Positions 38,285 to 50,600 of a stretch of 64,000 nucleotides of DNA are shown piece by piece (positions within the stretch are counted from its first letter, which is position 1; the number at the start of each line of letters is the position of its first letter). Below the pieces are notes generated by a model, which was given only the letters and a program-made list of their open reading frames with translations, searched no databases and was not told where the DNA came from. This stretch comes from Syngnathus acus. Taxonomy: Eukaryota > Chordata > Actinopteri > Syngnathiformes > Syngnathidae. The DNA lies in contig NC_051105.1 of assembly GCF_901709675.1 (NCBI RefSeq), forward strand, positions 10,588,604-10,652,603, in the 5' to 3' direction. The position numbers and the translations under genes were made by a program.

Positions 38285-38869
38285 TTTTTAATCAAGGGTC
38301 TCGTGTTTTTGTGATTTTCCATTTGTGCTTGCAGGTTTTGTGTAATGTGTAGCATTTATGAAATGTGCCTGTGCAGTTAACAGGAATGGATTTATTTCAT
38401 ACATAAATTAAAAAAAACTTTGTCTTGTTATAATATAAAAGATTTTGTATGACTACAATTCAGCCTTGTTTGTTTATTGGTATTGATAATCAAACAGTCT
38501 GGGTGAGATTTCTCTCGGATGGTAAAATAAGAATCACTGTTTAAAATTCACAATTTAATGACTTTCTAGCTATTCATTAAGAAATACAGGAAAAACTGTA
38601 TAATTAGTAAAACATAAAATAATTAGACATGTATTTTGAGGAAGACATAAAATAATTTTTAAACCCAATCTCCTTTTATAAAGTAGCATTTTTATTTTAT
38701 TTTGCTGCAATAAAAACCATCAATGCAAATGAGCAGATATGAAGCAGTAATCGTTTTGAATTAGTAGACGGCGCTAGTGCGTCGCTATAGTTTGCAAGCC
38801 GCTGCGATAAATACACGAAGAAGAAGAAGTACCGCCTTCGTGTTTCCGCCCACAAACAGACCGAACAAA

Positions 38870-38884
38870 CCGCGAAATTTTGAA
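38870..38884 (+). promoter_or_regulatory. possible E2F-CHR site at the spc25 promoter
   Basis: CCGCGAAA (reverse complement of TTTCGCGG, an E2F-like site) is followed one base later by TTTGAA, the CHR core found in many G2/M gene promoters. A probable noncoding first exon ends at the GTAAGT donor 38939-38944, and the second exon starts at 39130 after CCACAG, twelve bases before the start codon. The motif therefore lies in the expected promoter, and spc25 is a cell-cycle gene. Motif matches this short can be chance. Confidence 0.4.
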
Positions 38885-39141
38885 AATAACTAACGGGCGA
38901 ACGAGCGAGTTTAACTGTTTTATTAAATATTTCATCACGTAAGTATCACATATACATTTAAAAATATTCATATGCGAGTTAGTTGAAATGTTCAACGAGC
39001 GTTTTCGTAGCTTAAATTGTGTCCCCGCGAACTAGTAAGGCTAGAAACGATTGTTGTTCTGCGTTAGCCTTAGCCGAGGAGCTAATGGGACGAATGATAC
39101 ATTTTCCGTTTATACTTTTCCACCCACAGACGCCTTTGAAC

Positions 39142-40457
39142 ATGGCACCTATCACAGATGGCAACATTGTTTCCATTTTTGCCAAGGAAAGGACAGAAGC
39201 GCACAATAGAGCGCTGAAAGCCATCGCTGAGCTCACGGACATTTCTGCCGAGTTGAGTTACTTTCATCGGCAGTTTCTCAAATTGGTTCCAGGTATGTTT
39301 TGTGAATGCCCATCGGCAAACGCGAGATTTCTATTTGTGCTCAGTGATGACTGCTTAGCGTTTATTTTACACAGATACGGTTATCAAGAAATTTGCGGAT
39401 GACGAGGTACTGTTTGAGACCATCGAGACGTATAAAAAAGGTGAGTTATTTTGTTGGGTCAAATGTTTGTACGGGGCAATGCTAGTCAATTGGTGGTGTT
39501 GTTAGGACGAGATCTGAACACTGAAAGAATTGCATATTTGTGCAATGTGATTGCAACTCAAGTTGTGGCACGTTTTTCCTTTAATTTCCTCCCATCATTG
39601 TTTGTTGTGATGCCCAGATCAGCGACACCAGAATGAATCATCGCAGCAGAAACAGCACATTATTTCAAAAATTTCATCGGAGATTTATCAAAAGGAAATG
39701 CAGAAAATGACTCTTATGCAGGAAATTGAGAAATCTCAAGAAGGAAGAAACAAGACAAAGAAATGTAAGTTTCAATTTAGAAATCATCAGCCAATTATTA
39801 TTATTATTTTTTAAATACAATTTGTTTCCCCCCCCCCCCTTTCCTCAGTACTTGAGTCCCAACATAAGGAAAACAAGGACAAACTGAAAAATCTGCAAAA
39901 AGCCAGAGGAAGCTTTGAGGATAATTTAAAGATGGCAATACGGAAAATTGATGGTAAGGCAGATTTGTTACTGACATATGATTATCTGGTTGTTTTATTG
40001 TTGTTTTTAAATGTGTAACTGGATCTATTGTGCTTTTGTAAAGCTGACAAGTTGCAGTTTGTGTTCCAAAGTATCGACCCAGCTGATTGGAACAGTCCAT
40101 ACACCATCACGATGCAATTCTCTAAAGACGGATCATATCATAGTAAGTCCTAATTTATTAATCAATTAAAATCTACTTATGACAAGCAATTTGAGTTCAT
40201 GTCCAAAATCTAGTTGATGGAACACCCACCAACAGTCAACGGTAAATACCAGGAAAAAATTATTGTGAAATTTACTGTAAACTTTCCATGTTGCAGCTGT
40301 GTCGAGCAAGCCCTCACTGGAGTGTCTGCCAGAGTTGATGAGAAAGCTGCAGGAGACCAAGAAAATCTCGGTTTTCCTGAAGAATGCGAGGAAGCAGTTT
40401 ATCTCCCATGCTTCAAAACAGGGGACCCAAAAACGAGGCAAGGCAATAATCCCATGA
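39142..40457 (+). CDS. spc25: spc25, NDC80 kinetochore complex subunit
   Basis: Subunit of the NDC80 complex that links kinetochores to spindle microtubules; it pairs with SPC24 and docks the complex on the inner kinetochore. Coding exons 39142-39292, 39375-39440, 39618-39764, 39849-39953, 40044-40142, 40297-40457; 242 residues (human 224). The N-terminal and middle parts are heptad-rich, charged coiled coil (roughly residues 20-150). The C-terminal globular RWD domain begins near DKLQFVFQSIDPADW. The start is the first ATG after a CCACAG splice acceptor, with an upstream noncoding exon likely at about 38890-38938. The gene lies + strand, tail to tail with nostrin; the stop codons are only 201 bp apart. 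Order spc25-nostrin-cers6 is as in human. Confidence 0.93.
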
Positions 40458-40494
40458 GGAGATTGTGTAACCTGTGAGTTTTGTTTGTTTCACT

Positions 40495-40500
40495 TTTATT
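40495..40500 (-). other. AATAAA poly(A) signal, probable nostrin 3' end
   Basis: TTTATT on the + strand reads AATAAA on the - strand, 159 bp beyond the nostrin stop codon. It lies only 38 bp from the spc25 stop, so the two 3' UTRs probably overlap. Confidence 0.5.
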
Positions 40501-40658
40501 CTGATGTAATCATAGCAGAAGTCATTTCATCCTCCTAAACAAGATTGGTCATCTTTACACCAACGTAATTGATTTTTCTCAGCAAATTTAAGACAATATT
40601 ACCCTTCCAAAAAATGTTAAACCATTTTGTCGATCCCATTTGAAAGTCGCAGAGGCAG

Positions 40659-43600
40659 TCAGGCTTCAGATGATTTGATGCTACTCAGCACAGGCAGCTC
40701 CTCGACATACGTTGAGGGAAAATGACCCGTCTGGCCATTGAGGGCTCCAAACCACCAGCCATTCTCGTCCTTTGTGTAAACGTCGAGTAGGTCCCCTGTC
40801 GACACACGTTAGTTTACATAGTAACTCCGATCTTCCTTTTTGGAAAGGTTTGGACACTTTTTTCCCTTCCGTACCTTCTTTCAGAGGTAATTCATCGCTT
40901 CGTTGAGGTTCGAAGCTGTACAAAGCCTTGCATTGTCCCACGGTGCAAACGTCGGGCGTTCTCTGAACTGAATGTTTAATGTATTTAGCAAATGATTTCA
41001 ACAATGTTCTAAATAAACATTTGATTCCTATAGAAGCCCTACCGTGTTCATTAGGCTCTTGCGCAAGTGTTGGGCTTTGAACACGGTCCTCTGGTTCCTG
41101 TAAGGGTGCCGTGCCACCGCACGCCGACTCCTCAGTCGGAGATTTTGTAGTCCGAACGGGTCCTTTGTAGATGATGGATGCTCTCAGGGAGTGTCTGGTT
41201 CTGAAGGTTCTCCTGAGTTTCACCGGCCGAATCAGCTGCACCACACTGTGCTCGCAGTCCTGGTGGGAGAAGTTGAGCAAAAATCTGTCTATAATTGAAA
41301 GCCATGCTAAATAGATTTAATAAATAAAGAAACTGTGTAATGATCCTGAGACAGTTCAAGTCACTTTAGCTGTTGAGTACCTTATCTTTCCACTTGACAA
41401 TGCTGTCCTTAAATCGGTGGGAGGACCTGGGCTTCCCCTCGAGGTCACACAACGACGCAGATAGTTTGTAGTGCGTGGCCTCCAGGAGATCCAACTTCAA
41501 AGTGTTCTGTATGCAACAAGAACCCCACTCACTCAGCTTCTCATTCACCATCCACAAAGTCCAAAATATGACAAACCTCATCAAGCTGCTGCTCGGTCTC
41601 CTCCAGGTTCCTGTGGTTTGAGAAGGAAGGGTTTTCCGAGTAGATTTTCATCAGCTTTTGGATCCCTGCGACAAGATAATGAGCACGTATTTGGTTGTAC
41701 TTCAGATTCGGATCACTCTATTGGTACACATCGATGTCATTAGTGCAGGTTGCCTTCGCAGTCTTTCTTTGCTTTTAAGATTGCGTCCTCCAAGCGACAA
41801 AGTTTGAGTTTAATGGCTTCTCTTCTTCGGTCTCTGCACATGAGTGATTTGACGTCTTCCTCCTGATGCGTACGACACAAACAAGGTCTGAATGAATCAA
41901 AAACTACTACGCAGTGGATTCATAGTTTCCACCCAGAAATAGCCTTAAAATAATCATAGTAAACTTACAAAATAATCGGTCATCAAAAATTCTGCTTTAT
42001 TGTCCGTTGTGACGTTGTTCTCCTCCACCAGTTTTTGGATGTCTTTATCCATGTCCACTCTTTGGACCAGTAACTCGATCTGCTTTTGGCCCTGCGACAA
42101 TCACATTCATGATCATCATTATTGTAATGAATGACAAGAAAATTGTATTAAAAAAAAAAAATTGTATACTATTACATCTTACATGTTTGAGGGTCTGCCC
42201 AAAACTGGACATGTGCAGCTTGTACTGGGTCAGAATGTTGCAAAGAACTTCAATCCGTTGTTTCTCTAGCTCCTGAACGACCTGCCAAAACAGTAAAGTA
42301 GCAAAGGGGCATTTGAATGTCTTTTTTTTTCTAAATAGAATGCTTGCTTTTAGTGAGATTTTAAACCCTCTCGCGTAATTGAAAAGCAGAATAAAAGGAG
42401 ATGGTTTTTTCCACCCCTCTCCTCCATAATGAAATGTTTGGACACCTGGTAGCAGTTTTTAAGTGTATTTTCCCACTTGAGTCTCATCTGTTGGCCCTCC
42501 ATGTTGGCATTGAAGTACTCCTCATCCACTCGCGTCGTTACCTCCGCCGACTTTGTCAGCCGGTTTAGCATCTGCCAACAAGAAGCAAAATTGTTCCCGC
42601 TGTAGGTCTGAAAAAATGCATTTAAAAAAAGCTAGCTCACCTTTTGTTTTTCTTTCTCTGTAGATAAATGCTTATTACTCTCCACAAAGTTGAATAAGGC
42701 TTCGTGCTCCCGTGTTAATCCGACCAGTTTCTTCTTGGTCTGTATGGAAAAAAAAAAAGCATAAAAACCACCAAATATTAAGATCAGATTCAATGCCTTG
42801 TTCTAAACCACCGCATTAAGTTTACAGTAATGATTCCAGCAGCATTTCTGCCTCTTGTAAAAATTAACATCAGGCTCAGCTGCCCTTTTGATCCCTGCTT
42901 TCAATTCACAGATGCACAAAAAAAGACTAAATGGGCGGGTTCTTCTATCCTTGTATCAATTTGAATAGACTTAACCTTGATTTGCTCAGTCCAGTTCACC
43001 GTAACGAGCTTGCCCGTTCTCTCAATGGCGTTGTCGAGCTGTTAAAACAAAGAGAATGTTCATTCAGGGTAATTTTGGACAAAGTTTTTTTTGTATATCG
43101 TATACAGTGGTGCCTTGAGATAGGAGTGACTAGATTTGATTTTTGTATGTAAGGGCAAAAACACACACAGGCCTCTTTCTCTTGTTATGCTCATCTAAAA
43201 GTTGACGTAATTCCAAAATGGCCTCCTGTTGAAATGCATTCGCCAATGATCTAAAAAAAAACAACAAAAAAACGACATTGAGCAGTTTTTTTTTTTTTTT
43301 GTGTTACGACACGGGTTTTAAAATAGATTACCTGTGGGCATCTGCTCGGGAATACATCTCATCCGACACTTGACACCAGGCACCGTAAACAGAGCTGAAA
43401 GCATGAAAAGCTTAACGTTTGTGTTTATTCCAAAAAAATACCCGGGAGGAGGATTTTGAAAAATTAAATCTGATTATTTTGACCGAATCGTTCAGCCCTT
43501 GTTCAAACAAAACTACGTCTCTTACTTGTCGGTCATTCCTTTGGAAGCCCTCATAAGTTTACCAGCCAATTTTTGGAGGCCCTTCGCATAGGTGTGGTCG

Positions 43601-43880
43601 AGTTCGGACCTAAAGCGAGTGTCGTAAAGTTTTGAGCCAAACACTTCAAAAAATATTTTCTTGTGATGTGTACAAGTGTATGTATCCGACCTTTGCTGCA
43701 TAATGTTCATAAGTTCTTTGCAGAAATACTCGCCGTCTTTTGACACTCGTTTGACATTTTGATACAGTTGGTTATACTGAAAGACAGCACACAAGAGAAT
43801 TAAAAACGGACAAAAGACAAATGTCGAGTAAAGAGCTGGTCGCGGATACTCACAGAGCAGCTGCTAATATAATCCTTCAT
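40659..43880 (-). CDS. nostrin: nostrin, F-BAR and SH3 adaptor of eNOS trafficking
   Basis: Adaptor that in mammals binds endothelial nitric oxide synthase, dynamin and N-WASP and promotes its internalisation. Coding exons in transcript order: 43854-43880, 43691-43776, 43526-43609, 43332-43394, 43169-43250, 42976-43038, 42641-42739, 42446-42571, 42183-42281, 41969-42091, 41754-41862, 41577-41665, 41381-41506, 41043-41259, 40875-40967, 40659-40795; 540 residues (human 506). The F-BAR/coiled-coil region fills the first half (YAKGLQKLAGKL, REHEALFNFVESN, RLKWENTL). The SH3 domain is near residues 478-530 (CKALYSFEPQRSDELPLKEG, then NGWWFGALNG). The start MKDYISSC aligns with human MRDPLTDC; longer upstream ATGs are in the 5' UTR. 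Intron 41666-41753 uses a GC donor. Exon 41043-41259, before the SH3, is longer and basic. Confidence 0.94.
43105..43135 (+). mobile_element. fragment of the MITE family in a nostrin intron
   Basis: TA followed by CAGTGGTGCCTTGAGATAGG matches the terminus of the element at 19103-19208. Only one end is preserved. Confidence 0.5.
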
Positions 43881-44682
43881 CTTAAAGACTGAAGCCGTTT
43901 GTTGACTTTGGACTCTGAACTTTGACCGCCTCCTCCCAAAGTCGCTCATGCGGAAATCACCTGTTATTCTCGGTGGACTGTACAAAGAAAAATTCCAGCT
44001 ATGCCTCGGATAATAATATCAAATAAGTTCATTCAAAATCTTTTTATAGAGTAATTTCATGCAACTGCACTTTTTTAAAATTTAATGAAGTAAACCAATT
44101 CAATAGTCTATTTGTCAATCATTAAAAACAATCCACGCATATTTGCAATATTTCATATCATGTTCATTTATTGAATAATTCCAACAACTCATGACTTTGC
44201 CTTGTACGAGGCACATGAGCAGAAATGCACCACACAACTTAACAAAATGCCTTGACCAGGGAATACAGCATCTAGTCATATCTGATGCACACACGTAATA
44301 CTGTTGTTGACATCTCATATACAGCTTAAGTGGACAATGTTGTATAGACCCGCCCCACTTAAAAAGAAAGGTGAGCCAATTCCACATTGTCATTCATCAT
44401 TTGGCAAATCTTTGGGGGTGTAGCATTGAAAAATAAAGCAGGGAAAATAAATAACGTAAGACGCACACCCCCACAGAATGCCAGACGACTGCGTATCAAC
44501 GTCGCGTGCTTAAAGCGGTCAGAACTGATCACATGTATTTATGGATTGATTTTGTGTTGATCCAAATATGCAGATGAGACCAAAGGAAATTTACTGTAGT
44601 TGAATTGAAAAGAAAGTGATGACGTTGTCTCTCATACACAAATGGATGGATAGTGAATAGTTCCAGTGCTGTGACGGATAAG
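43881..44682. other. nostrin 5' flank and cers6 3' UTR
   Basis: 802 bp between the nostrin start codon and the cers6 stop codon, both genes on the - strand. TTTATT at 44167-44172 (AATAAA on the - strand) is the likely cers6 poly(A) signal, giving a 3' UTR of about 530 bp. No other gene is visible. Confidence 0.6.
44167..44172 (-). other. AATAAA poly(A) signal, probable cers6 3' end
   Basis: TTTATT on the + strand is the canonical hexamer on the - strand, about 510 bp past the cers6 stop codon. No closer canonical hexamer was noticed. Confidence 0.45.
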
Positions 44683-47600
44683 TCAGTGTTCATCGGGATA
44701 GGAGGCTCCCGTCAGGTAGCCGTTGGTCCCGTGGGATTTGTTGGTCCCGTTGGTGGCGCTGTTGTGGTGTTTCTGCTTGGCCGGAGGGCTGTCGTCCTCA
44801 TCCGAGCTGGACTCGATGTCACTGCAGTCGTCCTTTGACACCTGAACAAAAGATGTTTGAACGGCTGAGAAACATTTGCGAATGGTTTTTGAGCATCGGT
44901 AAATGTTAGCTTACAGGATGTGGATTCTGTGCTGCTAGCATAGCTATAGTTAGTTGAATAGATGAGTCAAGTTGAAGAGTCAATAAGTCGACTAAGCATA
45001 GCTCACTTTAAAATACCGCAATAGAGTAAGAATGTAAATGAGCCGCAATTTGTTACTACTTACATGTAAAGGATTCCATTTGCCCATCTTGTCGGTTGAC
45101 AGGTTAGCAGAGAGAGAGTAGAAAAGGCGAATCAGAGATGGCTATCGTCAATATTTATACAGACAGTATGGAGGCTGCTAAGCGAGCGTAAGGTTTACCT
45201 TTCCTTTGGAGATGGCCTGGTACGCCGTCTTCACTATGAGGGAGGACCAGTAGGAGTGAAGAAGCTGCAGCAAAATTAAAAGCAGGTTGAAGACCCACCA
45301 GGACGGGTAGGGCCCAACAATGTCCCAACTCTCAAACAGGGTGGTGTTTAAAATCCTACCAGACAGAGAAGAAGATGGTGAGCAGAGTAGACAACAAAAT
45401 GTCAACAAGGACCCAAGCAGAAAATTACACAGCACCAAACAAGACAAAAGAAGCCTTTCAATGTGCTCTAGCCACTAGACAGATTTTTTTTTGTTTGTTA
45501 TGTTTGTCGAGCCGTGAGCCATAATCATTTTCTTTTCATTTATGGAGTTCTTTGACTCTCCAAGAGACCGTATCCATAGTAACTATTCCTTAGCAACAAC
45601 ATTCACAGACATGTTTCTGAGGTGTTGAGAAAAAGTAGAATCTTCATTGTTTTAAAAGCCAAATGTTTCACTTCAAGAATGAGCTCAACCCGCATGTAAA
45701 CATAAAAGCCAAGAGTTTCTTAGTTCTGGTCGGAACGACGGTAATACAAAGGAGCTTTTGTTTTTTGTTTTTTTGTGTGCCGACACGACAGCCAGCCGTG
45801 AGCCATCAAGAGCCTGCTAAGCTTCACGGGGAAGTGACACTTACCACACTGGGTAAACTGCCAGCCTGGAACTTATGAAGAGGACCGCAAACATTGCGAA
45901 CAGGAGGTTGCACAATATATGACATTTGGCATAGTTAGCCATCTTGGCGGCCTAAGGAAAAACACAAGATTGATGAAAACAGAGCGGGCAGGTTTACTTG
46001 ATGATTTTTCTGGAATGGTGATGAAGATGACCCGGCATCACCCTCACCTCTATCAGAACATCAGCAGCATCGTGGAGGCACATGACCAGAGTTCCGACTC
46101 TTACCATGTTGTTTACATAAGAGAAGGTGATGAGGGAGATGGTTGCCACGTGGTGAAGGAACATAATTAAAAAATCCTGCAGATATAAATTAAACAATGT
46201 CATAAATATGACACTATCATCCCGTGATTCAAACCATGACATTTATTGCTTTCGTATAATTTTAATTAAGAACCAACAGTTTTAAAAAGTTGCCTTACAT
46301 TAGACTAGACTTCAGCAATAAAGACATTTTATTTGTTCACCTTTTAGTGGATGAATACAACTTTGCAAAAACGCTCTTGGATGAGTGTTAGAAATATTTG
46401 CTCCCTTTGTTCACCATTGTGTTTCACTTCCTCACAATCGAGGAGACACACCAAGATTCACCATCTAATCTTTACTCAAAGGCTGTGCTGAGTTCAAATC
46501 CAAAACAATGCAACCGCGCCATCGACACTTGATCAGATCATTTTATAGTCGCACTTGTATATACGACGTGCAGCATTATAAAGCTTCACAACGGTGGCGA
46601 CAAGCAACGAAGCAGACATCGATCAAACCTTAGCAACGGAAATGTCCGCATTCAGAGCCACCAGAACCAGGGCAGCATGGTGACAATGAGAAGGAAGACG
46701 GGAAGGATAGGACGGATGTGAAAGACACAATGAAAGCAAGACGAGAGAGGTGCGGGGATAACATACTGGAATTGGCAGGGGATGCTGAGGACCTCCTCAG
46801 TGTAGTGCTGTGCATGAAAAAACTGAAAGGAGAAACAAAAAACAGACAACATGCCGAGAGTCAACACAGAGATGACAGAGTGAGGGCGGGCGTACACGCT
46901 GTGGCATCGCATGTGTTGTGGTCAGGCAAGACAGAGTTGGGGGAAGGGGGGCGGGCGGGCGGGAGTAGGACTGGAGACCGGAATAAAATCATGGCTGAAA
47001 GGCATGCAAGTAAATACAGTATGTAAGTGGCCATGTTTATGATAAAAAAAAAAAAATTAAAAAAAAGATGACAAATGTTCAAAATGGGTTGACAGTGTTC
47101 CATGCCTATGTTGAATACTGACTTCCCTGAAATTTGGAAGAATGGTACAGCCCGGTAAAAAACGCATCTACAATCTCAAAATTTTTGAGACGTTTTAGCA
47201 ATGGATAATTGAACACAAATGGTGGAGCAAACCTGTAACCAGGTAACAGTATTCACAGGCGCATATTATTTATCCTCTGTGAAGAATGGCAAACATTACC
47301 GAGTAGTTTTTGTCGTCTTTATACATAAGTGCGTCCCCATGTGGCCAAAGCGCACACACCAGATAGAGCAATGCAATGTCAAGGGAAGCAAAATAAAATC
47401 TGGCAATTTTTTTGACTTCTTTATCTTCTATTTAATTATATCATCGCATATATATATTTTTTTATAAAGTCAATAAAATAAATGCTATTTCTTATTTAAA
47501 AACATTTTAACATTTACACTACTATGACTTTAAAAGGAATTTGTTTTAAAATAAACACTACCAATAACATGGGAGTAAACTGACAATTTCAAATCAAAAA

Positions 47601-50600
47601 CAGTAAAATAACCCAAAACAATAGAACACGTGCAATAATATGATCATACCTTCCTCCTGATGTCAGTAAATTGGGAAAAGACCAAGGACAAGTAGAAAGA
47701 CAGCTCCAGTATATAGTAATAATGAATGTCCACAGTCAGTGGCTATAAGAACACACGAAAATACAAAGTCAAAACAAATTCAGGTAAAATGACTTAAAAT
47801 TGACATGATGTGATCAACTTACCTGGTAAGGATAGTTGTACCAGCATTCCTTAGTGTTCCACAGCCAGGACGTCTATAGACAAGGAACATTAATATAAAC
47901 AATAATTTCTTGGCTATAGAGGGTTGTAGGGTTTATTTCGCCCATCAACACAAAGATATTTTTACCTTTTTTAGGAAACGTACTCCATAGGTAAAAATGT
48001 AGAGATAAAATGTAAATCTCCACCTGAAAGAAAAAAACCCCCCGACAAATTTAGAATAAAAATTAAAGTCGGATGAGATTTTTGTGGGGCAGATAGATTC
48101 CATCGTAAAGCCTAAAAAAATTAAAAACAGCCACAACACAGCAAACAGGAACTTCAACAATAAACATATTGTTAAATTCACTGACGCTCATCTCTACTCT
48201 ATGCACTTAAAAATTTGTAGCTTCCTATCCATGATATGAGCTTATAGGGTTAAAACAAACTACTTGTGCAAACAATTTCCTCACTATAGCGACGACCGCC
48301 CACGGCATTTCAAGATGAAAATAAATTTCACACTCTTGCTAGACCAGATTCTTCTCTTGATGTTTGTTCTCAACACTTAGTTTTGACTTTTGGGGGGTTT
48401 TGATAGCGCTCCTGACTCCCCCGGCAAAAACTTAATTTGCCCTCTGCCACAATCAATGTGCGAACAAGTCGCTCTGTGTTCCCCTGAGCTCGATAAAGTA
48501 GTATTTTCCCAGAGTTGATGAACTGTGGCACGTGGAGGCGATACACACGCTTTGAGCTCGATTAAAGCACATTGTAAAGGAAATTAACTGGGCAAGTCTA
48601 CCTGGCACATAGTCAAGACTGTTGCATGGCAACGGCTTCATCAAGCCCCGCCATCAAGCCCTCCTTTTTTTCAATAGCTGGCTAGATGTGTGAAACCACA
48701 GTGACTCACTCACTTTGCCACAAATAGTCTTTGTTTTGTTCTGCTGTCTGACATTGGATCTTTTTGTTGTCGATTACATTTTTAAAGCGAGAGTGGGTGA
48801 GGAAAGTGATTGTAGATATGTAATTAAAAGACATGCCCATCTTTCAACAAACCCAATAGATTTAGGTTTTAAATGATATGCCCGTCTGAAAACAATAATT
48901 TACTAGAGACAAATTGTGTAAATAATAGTAAATTGTAATTGGTAGCTGTTCACCCAGTGGAGTTTAAATGTTGTGGCCTTACATGCTTTCGCAGAACCGA
49001 GAGAGAGTGCTAGGTTTCTCTTGGTTGCGTCTTTGTCGGAACCAGCGCTGGATAGTTCGGACATCCCAGTCGAGCTGCTTGGACAATCCTTCCAGCCTTT
49101 TTTCATCTGGGTGCTGGTTAGACAAGAAATATTTAATGCAGTGCAGATTTTTTTTCTTTGACAATAATGACTTTATACGAGCGTCACCTTGGTAATAGCT
49201 GTGAAAACTTTCTCCAAGATAGCGTTGGGTTGGGCTTTTTGTGGCCCGTTGGCTTGTATCTTCAGGCCCACAGCACAGGGCCTTGCAATGAACCTGAAAT
49301 AGAAAGTGGTATGAATATAGCATGAGAGACCCAAAAAAGAATCAGATGAGTCATCAGCAACTCTCTTTGGTGATTCAAAAATATAATCAGTTGTATAAAT
49401 TCTTCTTGGCATGGTTTTACATTAGCTGAACTTTTCAGTGTTTTAATCTCAAATGTCAAGACAATTGGGGAGACTCAGAGAATTGGATAAAATCAGTTTT
49501 GTAAATAAAAGTGGTTTTAGTTGCACGGCATGAATTGGAATGAAATTATAGTGCATTGTACAATTTAGTCTCGTTGGCAGGATGCCTGCATTTGTTTCCT
49601 GACAAATGCACCCATCTAATTTCTAAAGACAATTTGAGATGAATGTTTTGAGTTACAAGCGTGGTCACTGAATAAATTAAACTTGTATCGCAAGGCACCA
49701 AAGTATACACAACAAATTGATGGGTAATTAGTTTTAAAATCAGGAGTCGGCGAAAATGATTTGCTCAACCAAAAATGCTCAGAATGAGGAGAGGTGTACG
49801 GATGAACATTTCAAGTTATTAAAAGTAAAAACAAAATTCCAATTTGGCCCAGAGTTTAGTAAGAAATATAAAGTACGATTTGCTTTAACTGGCCATCCAT
49901 ATTGATGTGGCAGGCCGAGCCTTGAGTTGTATACCTGTGATGCATATTAAATATAAAATGCACCAGTTAAGCAGAAAATGTATCTGGCTGGTCAGATGAT
50001 AGTGGAATGGACAAATTGCTGCTTGGCTTTAAAACGTTTATCGCAACAGATACAAGACAGACAGCCAGCTTTCTTCCTTTTTATTTTATTTGAATCAGAA
50101 TTGTAGTACTTTCTATAAGGTAAATAACATTTTTAGAGGCCTGATCGCATTCGCGTGGCCATCTGTGCCACATTACCGACTGCAAAATAAATGTCTAAAA
50201 TAACAGGAGACGTTGCAGCAGCGTGCATGCATTCAAACTGGAGCCTGTGGTCAACGTTGTGCATGAGGCTGACATTTTAACCACAGTACACCACAGCAAG
50301 TTGATGATGGGACAACTACTTGGAGCTCCAATGCATAGCGTTCGAATGCTGCGGGCCTGTAGGAGGTATGAAACACGCCGGTGAGAGTGGGGGGTGGGGG
50401 CAGCAGCGAAAAGCACTCGTCAAGGGTGCCATTGTTTAAAGTGGAAGCGGCAGCAGCATCAGAAGCAGAAGCAAAACAAATAAATGCATAAGCACTCGCC
50501 TTTCGAAAAGCAGCCGCACCATGAAAATACAGAAGGCCAAAGGGCACGCCAGATAGAGGTCCTCGGCTTGCGGGAATGTCGCTTCATCTGTGTTCTTCAA

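Larger units (their letters stand above)
37528..38869. other. abcb11 3' flank to spc25 promoter, no gene
   Basis: Holds an ATTAAA hexamer (37597-37602) that may end abcb11, two repeat relics (37611-37770 and 38248-38284) and a 19-bp inverted repeat (37879-37930). In human, G6PC2 lies at this place; no glucose-6-phosphatase-like exon is seen on either strand. Confidence 0.65.

Noticed and set aside
43881-43985. Longer nostrin start (upstream in-frame ATGs)
   Set aside because: The added residues have no counterpart in the family, and the ATG at 43878-43880 aligns with the human start.
46652-46912. Hydrophobic - strand open frame in a cers6 intron
   Set aside because: It has no flanking splice signals consistent with the gene, and the neighbouring exons already join in frame and match the family.
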